From Adiantum capillus-veneris (lineage: Eukaryota; Streptophyta; Polypodiopsida; Polypodiales; Pteridaceae), in NCBI GenBank assembly GCA_014529385.2, contig CM043953.1, positions 67,390,372 to 67,454,371 of the forward strand: DNA of 64,000 nt. The letters are read 5' to 3'. The position numbers were made by a program, and so were the translations under genes. This document shows, piece by piece, positions 32,253 through 44,225 of this stretch. Numbering within the stretch: position 1 is the first letter of the stretch; every line of letters begins with the position of its first letter. Under the pieces are notes generated by a model. That model saw only the letters and a list, made by a program, of their open reading frames with translations, had not been told where the DNA came from and made no database searches.

Positions 32253-34980
32253 ATGTCTCAGAAGAGAAATTCAAAGTCAGTTAATGCAACAGGCTCAACA
32301 CCAAGTTCTTGGTATCTAGATTTTCACTTACAAAAGGTGGAAGTGATGAGAAAGTCCACTTATTCTTTCAAGATAAAGATAAATTTCCCTTCAAGGAGTG
32401 TGGTATTGTCAAGGAGATAAAGAAAGATTATTCAGATCTTGAAATGTCTCCATGCCTTGGAGTAAAACTACTGAATGGTGACTCCGACTTGTTGGAGCCT
32501 GTGGCCTTCGCTTAAAAATTGGTGAAGGTTGATTATGACGGAGTCACAATGACCAAAGCAGGGTGGGTGGAGCTTCAAGAAGACACACCAAGTGAGAACT
32601 TTATAGAATTATATATTGAGGGCTTTAAGAAATTCAATCAATGTTTAGGTAAATTGAGCAGCACAAAGAAGAATAAGAAGCGAAAGAATGAAGACACATG
32701 TAAAGCAAATCAATCTAAGACTCTCAAGGAGAGTCGGACTCCCTCACTTGGAGACAATAGTGGAAATGTGGCCGAAGAAAATCTTTCAGTTATACGCTTA
32801 CAGACTCAAGAAGCAGGAGATTCTAGTGGACTTGCAACCCTAACCCCCTCAGTGGCAGTGGTTGTGGACTCAGCATCCTTAGCTGTGTTGGACTCTATTA
32901 CACAGTCCAAAGAAAAAGATCTTGATAAAGAAGTTGCCAAAACTTCTAATAGTGGGCTAGATGGATATGTTGGAATTGCACACTATTTTAAATTTGGTGT
33001 ACAATTTACCCAATTGATCCCAGTTGAGCAATGCAACCTTGCACCAGATGGCTATAAATGTAGACCATTGTCAAATGTGTATGTGACCGTTTGAAGCAAT
33101 TTGCAGGGCACTCTAGGCCAGTCTCCAGTGCAGCAAACCTGATGCCATATAACCCAATTACAAAAATGACTTTACAAACAGATGAAGTGCATGGAGACAA
33201 ACTATCAACATAACACTACTCGATTCTAGCTGGTCATCATTCCAACATAGTGGCTAGAGCTTTTTTGCGTAACAACAACACTAAGTATGCTTTGAGAAAA
33301 GAGTTCTACAAGTTTAGAACTACAAGGATAGTGGTAGACGCTCCGAAAGAGGTTGCTATTCGAATTTCCAAAATGGAGAACATGGAGAGACTAACACCAA
33401 TGAAACACCAGCATTATGTGGAGGTCTTGAAGCATGGTCGTAGTCAATGGCTTCCATATTCTAAACCAACAAAACCCAAGGCAGATGTTCCTGTCGGTCA
33501 TCTGAGTCGAGCACCTTGGGATGTAAGTTCCACTTCCCTGTGCTTGTTTTTGTTACAAATATGTCTTGAAATAAAGTTAATTTTCTTTTATTTATTTTGA
33601 AGGCCTTTGTAAATGTGGAAAACATTGTCTTCAACCATAAATCATTTGCCAACAAAGAAGCACACATGGTCATGTACAATGATGAAATCTATGATCAGTG
33701 GAGGATAAACATCTTGGAGAAGCATCACACATCAACTGCTCGTGGGCGACAACCAAGCATAACAACCTTTAGATGCCTAAATGGTTTAGAAGATAATGAT
33801 GTCAAGCTACTACAATAGGAGTTGACAGATGAGAAGATCTGCTTAGTGAAGCAACCACATCAAGCGCGCATGCTCGACCTCACTGCACATGCAACGAACT
33901 TAAAGCAGACCAGGGTTTTTGAGCCTCGAATTTTGATGGCATTTAAAGAGATAGATCCATCAACAATAGAAATTACTTCATGGTATGAATGTAAGTCTCA
34001 TTATAACATTACAGATGAGATTTACAAATCTCTCTTCACGAGTTGTACGCAATGGCTAAATCTACTACTACAAAAAGGAAAGGAGAAAGAGCCAATTCCT
34101 GAGATCACTAGGGGATATGTGCAGTGGATCATTTCACAAAAGAATGGCACTTCTAGTTTTCAATTCATTTTACCATGGACAATCAAGTGTGTTGGAAAGA
34201 ATTTGGAAGGCATTGAGTTTCTCTACAGTGAGAATAGCTCTAAAATTCGTGTTGGTGTTTGCATCATAGATACAACACACAAAAGTCTTACATCTAGAGG
34301 TTGGAGTGCTACCCAAAGTTGGTAAAGTAATTGATAGAGTTTGTGGGGTAGCAAATCAACCACCATCAGAGTTTTTAATTGACGGCTTAGTCAAGTGTCA
34401 GCATGCTGCTTCCCTAGAGAAGGCAATTCTTGAAAAATCTAAATGGTATGAGATGCAAGTTCTACCTTTGAGCTCCTTAATGGGATCAAAGACCATCCAA
34501 ACATGTGCTCTTCGCGAAGTAATTTTTGGGGTTTGGGCATTTTTCAGTCAAGGAGAGCAGTACACCAACTACTCTAGTGTTAACGAGTCACTGTTGAAGC
34601 CAATGCATACTCTTTGCATCAACGATGACGAGTATGATGCTGTGACCATGGCCAAAGCCTTTTTTGTACGTCGTGCAATCAAATGCATCTGTCTCAAAAA
34701 ATATGATCAAGTAATAGAAATCTTCTCATTAGGCTATGGGACTAAAGAGGCACTACAACAACATAGAAAGGTAATATCAGTTGCATGTACTAGTGATCAA
34801 ATGACACAATTGGAATCTCTTTTCCATTCCATAGTGGAAGAAGACCTTGGTCTTAGAAGGTGGGCAGGTGTGGATAACACAGAGAAAGTCAATGCCAAGG
34901 ATTCAGAGGAAGAAGAAATTGAAGAATCATTGGATGCAAGTGCTGAGGCCATTCTAAAAATTCTACAGGAAACAAGTTAA
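32253..34980 (+). pseudogene. Intron-bearing pseudogene, unknown family, ParB-like stretch
   Basis: Coding can be followed for about 2.7 kb from ATG 32253 (MSQKRNSKSVNATGSTPSSW). Next come a basic, Ser-rich middle (KKNKKRKNED near 32665) and a segment with PYNPITKMTLQTDEVHGD, HYSILAGHHSNIVARAF and EVAIRISKMENMERLTPMKH (33130-33420). After the intron it has FVNVENIVFNHKSFANKEAH, SYNITDEIYKS-like text near 34000 and a C-terminus rich in Glu (EEEEIEESLD). The Y.I..GHH....AR pattern resembles the G-[NQH]-H segment of ParB/sulfiredoxin-like domains; that is a tentative reading. Lesions: frameshift near 32335, TAA 32513, frameshift near 33085, TAA 33211, TAG 33816, frameshift near 34300. It sits between satellites with no functional neighbour. 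Confidence 0.55.
33523..33602 (+). other. Predicted 80-bp spliceosomal intron in the pseudogene
   Basis: Starts GTAAGT, has a T-rich end TTTATTTATTTTGAAG, and joins codons GAT and GCC in phase 0 (APWD then AFVNVENIV). Its presence shows the locus is a decayed genomic gene copy and not a processed one. Confidence 0.7.
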
Positions 34981-35280
34981 TCTAGCCACCCATGATATTA
35001 CATTACTGATATTTAGATTATTATTATTGTAATTTTATTTTATTTGTCCCATCTCAAATCTGCCCATGATGTTAAAAACATTGATGTTTGGTTCGTTATT
35101 TTTCTCAATTTATTTTCTTTGAAAAAATGTGAACTTGTGAGTTTGAGTTTTTTCACAATAAATGAATTAAACTTAAGTGTATGATATTATATGGACATGT
35201 TGTGGTAAATAGAATTCTACATTTATATATGGTCATAAGATATATTTTGTAATAATTTAAAGTTAAGTGATAATATGAGG
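34981..35280. other. AT-rich 3' flank of the pseudogene
   Basis: No feature beyond AT richness; it may contain the former 3' UTR. Confidence 0.4.
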
Positions 35281-35579
35281 TTTGGGAAGAACACCCTATG
35301 ACTTGAGGATCATAGAGTTCTTTGTAGACATGACACCCTATGGCCCTAGGGCCATAGAATCCCCCAAAAGAAAATGGGATACCCTACAACCTTACGTAAG
35401 TAGGGTGATTACACCGAGTCTCTAAAAGGGCACATAAGCATCTAGGTTACTCTATAGCCTTAGGTCCATACGGTGTCAACATAGAATCCCCCAAAATCAT
35501 TTGGCATACCCTACAATCTTACGGATATAGGGTGATTACATAAGAGTCTTTAAAAGGGCACATAAGCATTTGGGCTAGT
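35281..35579. repeat. Satellite array 3, left part
   Basis: Dyad monomers (CACCCTATGGCCCTAGGGCCATAG) with a spacer different from arrays 1 and 2: AATCCCCCAAAA, TACCCTACAATCTTACGGATATAGGGTGATTACA, AAGGGCACATAAGCA. E3 inserted here; the same repeat resumes at 51920. CTAGT at 35575-35579 is the target duplication. Confidence 0.85.
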
Positions 35580-36158
35580 TGTTAACCCTCACAGCTCACG
35601 GACACCCCATCACCTACGACGGACGTGTATTATGTATTTGGTAGAGTCAGGTACCGGGCTTGTCGGACCAATAGGAAAAGGGTAAGAGTGATCGCCGATG
35701 AGAGGCGCACTCTAACTGGGACATTCAAGGGATTAGTTGGCTAAGTATGGGTGCCCAAGTGTGAATGGGGTGAGCTCATATAAAAGCCAACTAAACCTAA
35801 AATTGACGGGTTCTCTCATTTGTGCAATAGAAGAGTGCTCTTGCTCCATCTCCATCTCCATCTTCTTCTTCTTCACCTCCTCGTGTGTGTGTGTATGTGT
35901 GTGAGAGAGAGAGGGAGAGTGTGTGTGCGATCGAGCATTATGAAGGCATGACGGCGGCGAAGCGGTTGAGCGCGGCACGACTGCAGCTTCTTCTTCATCG
36001 TGGCGAGGAGTCCTCCACGGCAGGAGCATAGAGCGGTGGGTGACACACCCTCTTTTGATCTTGCTAGATTAGTCTTGTTGTGTGCTTGGAGCCATTTGTG
36101 GATCGCACACGGTGTATCGGCAAGTCCCTTGCTTCGACAGTGCGGCAAGGAGCACACA
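35580..36158 (+). repeat. E3 5' LTR
   Basis: A 579-bp direct repeat of 51330-51914, starting TGTTAACCC and ending GCACACA. TATA box TATAAAAG at 35779. The 3' LTR has scattered substitutions and a short insertion (CCATTG) near 51800. Confidence 0.93.
35779..35786 (+). promoter_or_regulatory. Probable TATA box of E3 5' LTR
   Basis: TATAAAAG, 200 bases into the LTR and about 380 bases from its end. Confidence 0.6.
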
Positions 36159-36162
36159 TTTT

Positions 36163-36180
36163 TGGCACCGTTGCCGGGGA
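36163..36180 (+). promoter_or_regulatory. E3 primer binding site, tRNA-Asp type
   Basis: TGGCACCGTTGCCGGGGA, 4 bases after the LTR. It matches the well-known plant Gypsy site TGGCGCCGTTGCCGGGGA with one mismatch. Confidence 0.88.
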
Positions 36181-37131
36181 ATCGCCCTGCACTAAGCCCA
36201 AGAGGCACTTTGTGCTTCTCCTATGAGTTGTTTGTAGTAGGAAAGAAGAGGAAGAGGAAGAGGAATGAGTTGTTTTTCTCTAAGTTGTTAATTTCTGTGT
36301 TGTCTGCAAGTTCTGTGATGTCTGCATAATGTTGTGTTTTCTGTTTGCACACAGTCTTGGCACAATTAGTAGTCGTTAGCTTGTTTGCAGTGAATGAATA
36401 AGCAAGTAGGCAGTTAGCAATTTCTGGTTGCACACAGTCTGTACACAGTTTTCTGTCAAGGTTTGGCTGCACACAGTGTTTGCACAGCAAGGTAGTGAGA
36501 GAGGAAGTAGGTGGACAGTTAGCTCAGTGTTAGCAAGCAGTTAACAGATTAGTTAGTAGATTAGTTAGTGGTTAGCAGCACTGTTAGTAAGTAGATAAGG
36601 TAGTGAGCTGTCTGTGAGCTGTGAGCTGTTAGCTGATGACTGGAAGGTTAGGTAGGTGACAGTGTGTGTGGCCAAGAAAGGGTCACCAAAACCGCGCGCG
36701 GTCGTCACCCCCAAAAAAAAAAAAAAAAAATCTAAATTTTTTTTTTCCCAAGCCCAAGCCCAGGCCTAGGCCTAGGCCTCAGTCCTCAGTCTTATGATAT
36801 ATACTAGACTCACTCTTATATATATACCCTACCCCCTCAAGAGGGAATGAGAGCATGTGGGGCAAGTCCTCCACTCTCCTCCCTTCTCTTCCCACTTGCA
36901 CCCTTAGACTTTCTAATTCGGGCCTAGTTCCCTACTAGAAATTGACGGTTTTAGGGATTCCGAGGGCATAAAGTGACCAAACGGAGGGCTGTAAAGCACG
37001 GCACGTCCCTCTGACCGAGACGCTCGTTTTGAGCTATCATATGTTCTATTCTATAGCTAGGTCAGAAAAAAAGGACCAAAAAATCAAAAAATAAGAAAAG
37101 ACTTGGGTTGCAAAACACCCAAAATTACTAG
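36181..37131 (+). other. E3 untranslated leader
   Basis: No supported ORF. GCACACAGT recurs at about 36345, 36430 and 36471. Then come loose TTAGT/GTTAG repeats (36500-36640), an A-run followed by a T-run (36711-36748), and CCCAAGCCCAGGCCTAGGCC repeats. The leader may contain packaging or RNA-structure signals. Confidence 0.6.
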
Positions 37132-38754
37132 GTGAGCAGCCTTCACGGGCCCTCACTAACACTTCTAGGGGATCCAAGTCATATGAACCTACGCTTTGGA
37201 CGAGTGATAGAGCACGAGCATATTGGTAGTGCCTCCATTTACGCGGGCACCCATTATTCCTCCACCCTAGGTTCTGGACCTTCGGCCGGGACTCAAGGTA
37301 GCGCGACCCAAGATCCTCATATCGCGTCTAGTGATTCTTCCTCTGACTACGAAGTCATGGAGGGGTATCCTACACCAAACCCTGATAGTTCAAGTCAAGA
37401 TATGCATGCCATGGGCCCACGGCCCGGGTCCAGCGTGTTTAGCCGCTTAAAAGAGACCCTTAGTAGAGCTACTCGCTCCGAACATGCGATTAATGAAATA
37501 AATGAAGGGAGTGGGGAAGTAAATTCGTCATTCATGCCTAAAATGGACCCTATGCTTCTTGAGAGTGTTCATGTGAATGTTCCATCCACTGCATCTCCTG
37601 ATCCTTTAGGACTATCTCCCTCTGAGGTTTTACTACCCAATGGTAGGAGTCTTTCCGAAGTACAAGAGATCGAACGCTATATGCAAGCAACAAGGGAGGG
37701 GGAAATTGAGAACCTACGAAGGCTAGAACAAAGTCGAGCCCTGAAAGCAAAGGCTCCTATGACAACAATCATGCCAGCCGAGCAACCGAGTGCTCCCAAG
37801 GTAGCAGTCATAGAGGGGCAAGCTATGGGGAGCAATAATGCTTCCACTTCAAGGGAGACCTCTAGCACGCCAGGCCTAGATGGGATATTCCTAAACAAAA
37901 ATTGGGAGTATGACCTACAAGCAGAAGCTTTAACTGATCGGTACACAGGACACACCTATCATGTGGGTTGGTTAGATGTTCTACAATCCACATCGGGTGT
38001 TACTAGCATAGATGAGCAACAACAGAAAGTCTGTGATGTCTTCCATAGGATTGTCGAGTTAGAAAGACAGAACACAGGGATCAACATGCCTTCAACAGGC
38101 CTAATGAGATTCTTGGATACGGGAAAGGCCAACCAACCAACCCTATCACAAATGGAGACTCCCTCAGTGAGCCCCATTGATCCTCCATATGTTGTTTCGC
38201 CAGGAGCCTCACTACAATCTGAGCCCACAAGTGGCAGCTTTACCTTCCCAGATCTAGCTCATCTTTCTCTTAATGACACTACGACTACCATGCATATCCC
38301 AATGGTGAACATGACAAGAAGTACACCATGGAGTTCATTTGTTAACACTGCGCCGATGCCTAGTAGCACAGTGCCCCCAACTATACCTACATGTATGTAT
38401 CAATCATGTGCACCTGTCATACCTCAGCCTCATGTAGCTCCTACACCTCCGATTATTCCAAGAGCTTACAATCCACAATGGAATTATCCAAGCTCTTATA
38501 CAAGTGGAGCCATGCCATTTAATAATAACATGCCATATCAGGCACCCCCTATGCCTAGGGCCACACCTGTAAACTTTGGACCACCGTCTGGTACACCACC
38601 ATACGAACTTTGGGACCCAAGAGCCGCACGTATGCCAAGGCTAAGGCCAACTCCCATCTCACATGTGGTTCCAGGAGCACATACACCCATTATACCTGCT
38701 CAAATAGGAGATTTGGCAGCATTTGCTCAAACTATCGGTCGCTCTATTGCGTAA
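37132..38754 (+). pseudogene. gag: E3 Gag N-terminal extension
   Basis: A ~540-codon Ser/Pro/Thr/Met-rich region before the capsid-like domain. The frame opens after a TAG; the first ATG is 37183 (MNLRFGRVIEHEHI). A short charged helical patch occurs (EVQEIERYMQATREGEIENL), and the C-terminal half is proline-rich (PQPHVAPTPPIIPRAYNPQW). No known domain. It ends at TAA 38752, but the capsid-like domain follows in the same frame. Confidence 0.75.
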
Positions 38755-40317
38755 AACATGTGTAGTGCACCTGATAGAGAGCCTAGGAGCAAGGCAGTTC
38801 AAGTAGCTAAGCTCACACAGAAATTCAATGGAGACGGAGATGCTAGAAAGCATATGGAAGTCTTTGAACATGTGTGCGATTCCTTGGAAGAGCACAATGA
38901 GCTACATAAGTGTAAGGCTTTGAGTTTGACCCTAAGCGGAAAGGCTGGAGATTGGTATAGAACCTTAAGAGTAGAAGAAAAAACGATCTACTCTACTCTT
39001 AGGAGACTGTTCTTAAAAGAATACATACGAGAAGAAGGTGAATCCATGAGAGACTTCATTAGTTGCCTAAAGAATTTGAATTCTCGATGCAATCCAAACG
39101 AGCGATTCAAAAACAACCAATTGCTCAATAGATTCATTAGGGGACTACGACATGAAAGTATCTATAATGGCCTAGTCATTAGAGGTATCACTACTTGGGA
39201 AGCAATCACCATGAATGCAATCCAATTGGAGGATAATTTAATGATTGCAGGAGAAAGAGTGTCTGCCGAGCCGAAGTCAAGTAGCTCGCAAGCATCAGGG
39301 CATGAGCCAATGAAGATAAAGCCAATCGTGAAAGAGCAAACGATATCTGAGATGACTTTGGCAAATCTCACCAAGGCCATCCAAGAAATCCTTAGGGGTA
39401 ATCGTGCTCCACAAAACACTCAAATGTATCCAAGAAGGGAGAAACAATGGTGCTCAATTTGCTTGGGCCCACATACTACGAGTGAATGCCCTACTTTCAA
39501 AGTAAAGTTTAACGGGACTTGTAACGCGTGTGGTAGGTATGGCCATCAAGCGAAGGATTGCCTAATGCTTAAACGCGTCATGGAAAATAGACCTCCTATA
39601 GCTTGGGCAGACTCACCTTGAGTTCCTGCATTGATGCCTACCCCACCCATGGAGCAACAATTGCCATTACAGCACATGGTCCCTAGAACCCAAAATGTGG
39701 TCCAAACCACACCGTTGCCACCTCCAGTGCTAGGACCACAACCCCTTCATCCAAGAGTTACACCTATGAACCAAATAGGTTGCGAGTCATCTAGTACTTA
39801 TGTAGATTGCGAAGAGGACATAGACTCTAGTATCACCTATGGAGTCGACATGCTTGAGGAGTGTCCCATGTACTATATGGAAGACCATCGGGGACAAATC
39901 AAACCGGTATATCAAGCTACTGTGCTAGCAGCAAGAGGCCAAAACATTAATAGTTTTGCCAGGAGACCACCTCTTCAGTGCTACGAATGTGGTGGACCAC
40001 ATCGAGTAGCTGAGTGCCCCATTAGAATACAAAAGAATGTTGCACTAATGCAAACAAGTCAAGGGAGTGCATTGGCAATGCCAATACTCACTTGTAATCG
40101 TTGTGGCATAGATCATTTGATCGCACAGTGTCCTAACAATCCAAACGCACCGAAAATCACAACATTGAACATAATAGAGATTGTTGATGGGACACCACCA
40201 ACTATAAACATAGCACCAGTGAATGCACTCACACGGTCGATGCTCCAAAAGCAAAATTACATCCTCGAAGAGAGAGATGTTGCATCCATTGGCCGAGCGA
40301 GAAAGAAGAAAACATGA
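38755..40317 (+). pseudogene. gag: E3 Gag capsid-like domain and four zinc knuckles
   Basis: The retrotransposon Gag core runs about 38800-39245 (TQKFNGDGDARKHMEVFEHV, LSGKAGDWYRTLRVEEKTIY, GESMRDFISCLKNLNSRCNP). Four knuckle-like motifs follow: CSICLGPHTTSEC at 39451, CNACGRYGHQAKDC at 39520, CYECGGPHRVAEC at 39979 and CNRCGIDHLIAQC at 40093. Only the second has standard CX2CX4HX4C spacing; the other three are one residue shorter. A TGA at 39619 separates the first pair from the second, and the unit ends at TGA 40315. Confidence 0.82.
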
Positions 40318-41661
40318 AGAAAGAAATCCCTTAATGCTTCTAGCTCAAAACCTAGTTCAAAGACTAACATAGGGACATGAGAGGATCCCGTGTATATGAA
40401 TGACCCTGAGGATGACTTAGATTTGGTAGAGACCACGGAGACCAAAACTATTACTACAAAGCAAAAAGCCAGTGAGGAGGACCACGAGAGGGAATTACGA
40501 CGAGCACCAAAAGAGTATTCAAAGTTAAACCACCCAGTTGCGAACCCCCAAGATAAGCCACGAGAGACGAAAAATGAGGATTGCAAGAGAAAGATTGGAA
40601 CCTATCCAAACCCAACAGTGGCAATTGAACGAGTCCAACAACTGAGGGGTTTGGTGGAAGAAACTCAACGAACATTAGAACTTGAACCCAAACATATCCA
40701 GATCTCGGACACATTGTTTCCCACACAATTTCAACCTCACAAGAACTACAGGCCGTTAGCTATACCCAGTATCATTCGGGAGGAGAGTGAGGGTAGGACA
40801 TCTGAAAGTGGACACACACCTTTCCTACTAGAGAGAATGTTTGGTGAGGGAATGCCCGACCCCCTTGAGGAAGTGGAGATTCCATCTTCACCATTCTCTT
40901 GTCAGGGTCCTACGTCCCACAAGATGCCATTAAATGTTGCCAAATTGATGGATTTCATGTCTTCAGAAGTTAGAACCACCATCATGTCCAAACTATATAA
41001 AGACCCCGAGCTAGTCTCAGCTCTTCGAGCCTTCCTCAATGGAGAATTATAGGCCGGATTACCACAGTTTGCACATATGAAAAAACCTGACTCGGTAATG
41101 AATGATGAGGAACATTTAGCACCAACATCTGACCTAGCGGGACATGAATCTGTAATTGAAGTACCCGTTAACAATTCTGGGCAATTCTTTGAAGGTGATG
41201 AATCTAATGCTACTCTGCCAATCACTACCAAAGGATTAACTGTAAAGGGAGTCCTTGACGGTGGTGCGGGAGTCAGCATGGTGACAAAGAGTTGTTGGGA
41301 GTCTATGGGGCGACCTCACCTTGAAGCCACAATCGTAGTGGTAAAAATGGCTAATGGATCTATTGTTACGCCTATTGGAATGCTTAAGGATCTCAGGATC
41401 AAGGTCTTGGGACACAAGGGAAGGCAGACTTTCATTGTTATGGATTTTTCCAAGCATCCTATGTCATTTGAGATGATCTTAGGGCGTCCATTCATGAGGG
41501 AAGCAAAAATGGTGCATGACTGGTCCAAAAACCACGTCTACTTACAGTTCCAAGACTCTGTCATTCGAGTTGATCTTTTAAGTGGTCGAACGCATCGTCT
41601 AGGAAATAAATTCATCATTGATAATCGATCAGACACAACAATTCACTCAGCTCCATTATAA
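40318..41661 (+). pseudogene. pol: E3 linker and first protease
   Basis: The same frame continues past TGA 40315 and TGA 40378 through a charged linker to TAG 41050. The protease domain then shows VKGVLDGGAGVSMVTKSCW (catalytic Asp 41257-41259), IVVVKMANGSIVTPIGMLKD and MSFEMILGRPFMREAKMVHD, and ends at TAA 41659. The DGGA active site is a known plant variant and is not taken here as a lesion. Confidence 0.82.
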
Positions 41662-42792
41662 TATTGTTACAAGTGTAACGAAGACACAGATATTGGGGAG
41701 AACTCTCCTTATATGGATATCCTACCCGGAATGGCTGAGTCAGACAATGTCGATTGGGTACACCTAGCGGCAACTATAGATACATGGGGAGCTAGAGGAA
41801 CAACCTGGGTAACACCAGATGGGGAAGAGATACCACACATTGCACTAGTAAACATGTTAGGTGTAGCGCATGTAACATCCGATGATAAGAAAGAGGCACA
41901 CCTACCTGAGAGTGAAACCGATGATTCCTCAAAGGCTTCAGGCCAATACACATCAGAAATGGAATTTCAGGGAGAAATGGATTCAGAACCTGAGGAAACA
42001 TCGAGTGAGCCAAGTATAGAAACTGAACACTCAAGGTCTAGTACGACCATCTATGGTAATTTATATGAGAGTGAAGAAGATACAAGCGAAGACCTATCAA
42101 GCGAGTCGAGTTCAAACATTTACCAAAATCAAAACCTTAACAAGAAACAAAGTTCATATAAGAGACGACGATATCGAGCAAATGTGAGAGCTAGGATAAA
42201 CAAGGAAAGATCTACTGCAGAATGGCTTAGCTATCTAGGGGCATGTGATGCTCATCGAAAGCTAGTAGACAATTGGGGTGAACATCTCCAGAGTGTCATG
42301 TGGTGCAGCCCGCGACCCATTGACCTCGCTCAATTGGAGGTTACAGAGCCGAAATTGAGTCGAACTATAAGAAGACGTCAAAACCGAGAGTTAGCACAAC
42401 AACAAAAGGAGGCAGAACTAAAAGAAAGGTCTCCGTCAGGACAAGAGCCTGCTGACTTACATACGGCTCCTGAACATTTTAAATCTTATACCACGGGGGA
42501 GCGAAAGGTTGTGTATGCCAAGGCCCAACGAATACCTACCAATGAAAGCAGTGGAGTCTATGATGGTCCAGCGGTAGTTAAAGAGATAGAATTAGCAGAA
42601 CCAGGTGAGGAGTCTAAACCAGTTTTTATTGCTCAAGACCTCACCAAAACTGAAGAGGCTGTACTTAAGGAGCTCCTCAAGGAATACAAGGATATCTTTG
42701 CTTGGACATATCATGACATGAAGGGCGTTCCACCTTCTGTGGTGCAACATACAATTCCCATGATCAACACTGCTAAACCCGTCCAGCAATGA
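41662..42792 (+). pseudogene. pol: E3 protease-RT linker, acidic then basic
   Basis: About 375 codons with no recognised domain. An acidic Ser/Glu region (SETDDSSKASG, ESEEDTSEDLSSESSSN) precedes a basic patch (SSYKRRRYRANVRARINKER). The end leads into RT: LLKEYKDIFAWTYHDMKGVP and VVQHTIPM. TGA at 42790 falls inside the conserved PVQQ-[R]-PYPM region, where Arg is expected, so CGA to TGA is likely. Confidence 0.75.
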
Positions 42793-44040
42793 CCCTATCC
42801 AATGAGTCCTAAGTACGCCAAAATTGTACAAGAGGAGATTGAAAAACTTATCCAATGTGGATTCATATACCCTATTGAGCACTCAGAATGGGTTTCTCCG
42901 ATAGTCATTGTACCAAAAAAGAATGGAAAACTAAGAGTGTGCGTGGACCTCAAGAAAGTTAATGCAGCCACTAGGAGAGATCATTATCCCTTGCCATATT
43001 CAGAACATGTGCTTGAAAGAGTTGCGGGCAAGGAAGCTTATAGCTTTTTAGATGGGTACTCTGGTTACAATCAAATCAAAATTGCATTAGAGGACCAAGC
43101 TAAAACTGCTTTTATCATAGAGTTTGGAGTGTTTGCATTTCGTGTTATGGCTTTTGGCTTAACGAATGCCCCTGCTACATTCCAAAGATTAATAAACACT
43201 GCGTTTAAAGAATTTCTAAGGGAGTTTTGTGAAGCTTTCCTAGACGACCTTTGTGTTTATTCTTCTTGGGAGAAGCATTTGTTATATCTACGAAAAATAT
43301 TTGAAAGGTGCAGATTTTATCGCATCTCATTGAACCCTTTCAAATGCCAATTTTGGGTTAAGCATGGAGTCATTCTAGGGCATATAGTGTCCAAGAACGG
43401 GATATCCACAGATGAGAGTAAGATTAAAGCCATTGCCTATTTGCCACCACCTACGAACTATAAAGGAGTTCAAAGATTTATGGGCCATGTTGGTTATTAT
43501 CGAAGGTTTATTTTAAACTTTGCCGAGATAGCGCGTCCATTGTACAAGCTTCTTATTGAGTTTCACTGGACGAAAGAATGTCATCAATCTTATGAGTTAT
43601 TAAAGAAGGCCCTAACAAGTGCTCCAATCCTGCGAACACCTGATTGGAATGTACCTTTTCATGTGCATATTGATGCATCAAATTTTGCTATTGGGTGTGT
43701 TCTAACTCAACCAGGAGAACATAAATTGGACTACCCTATTAGCTTTGCAAGTCGCCAATTAAATGATGCCGAGATGAACTACACTACTACAGAGCGCGAA
43801 GGTCTAGCTATGATTTACGCAGTAAAGAAATTTCGCTATTACCTTCTTGCTACCAAGTTTGTGTTTTATGTTGATCATCAAGCATTGATATATTTGGTAA
43901 ACAAGACGTGTTCCACAGGTCGAATTACACGATGGTTGTTAATTCTTCTTGAGTTTGACTTCACCGTTGTTGTGAGGCCTGGGAGGAAACATGTCATGGC
44001 GGATCATTTGTCTCGCATCCCTAATGACGAAGCTCCTACG
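42793..44040 (+). pseudogene. pol: E3 reverse transcriptase and RNase H
   Basis: The RT is complete: YPIEHSEWVSPIVIVPKKNG, LDGYSGYNQIKIALEDQAKT, FRVMAFGLTNAPATFQRLIN, catalytic FLDDLCVYSS (Asp pair 43243-43248), FKCQFWVKHGVILGHIVS. RNase H follows with VHIDASNFAIGCVLTQPGEH (Asp at 43672), TTTEREGLAMIYAVKKFRYY, VDHQALIYLVNK and HVMADHLSRI. No stop within the domain. It is split from integrase by the nested element at 44041, and the codons rejoin in frame at 46634. Confidence 0.9.
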
Positions 44041-44182
44041 TGTTGAGCTTATATGTGAAGCTACTCAATATATGGCTTCTCTATATATGACACCCAGGTC
44101 CCCTCTATATATACATCATCTCATGTGTGTATTCTACACACTTTGGGGTTCTACTTCTGTGCTCTCTCCTTCTCTCTCAACA

Positions 44183-44194
44183 TGGTATCAGAGC
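44183..44194 (+). promoter_or_regulatory. Primer binding site, initiator-Met tRNA
   Basis: TGGTATCAGAGC directly abuts the 142-bp LTR; classic for Copia and TRIM elements. Confidence 0.92.
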
Positions 44195-44225
44195 AGTACG
44201 TTTTTATTTTCAATTTTTCTCCTGA

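Noticed and set aside
41257-41268. DGGA in the E3 (and E1) protease as an inactivating mutation
   Set aside because: DGG at this place is common in plant Tat-type proteases, so it is treated as a normal variant.
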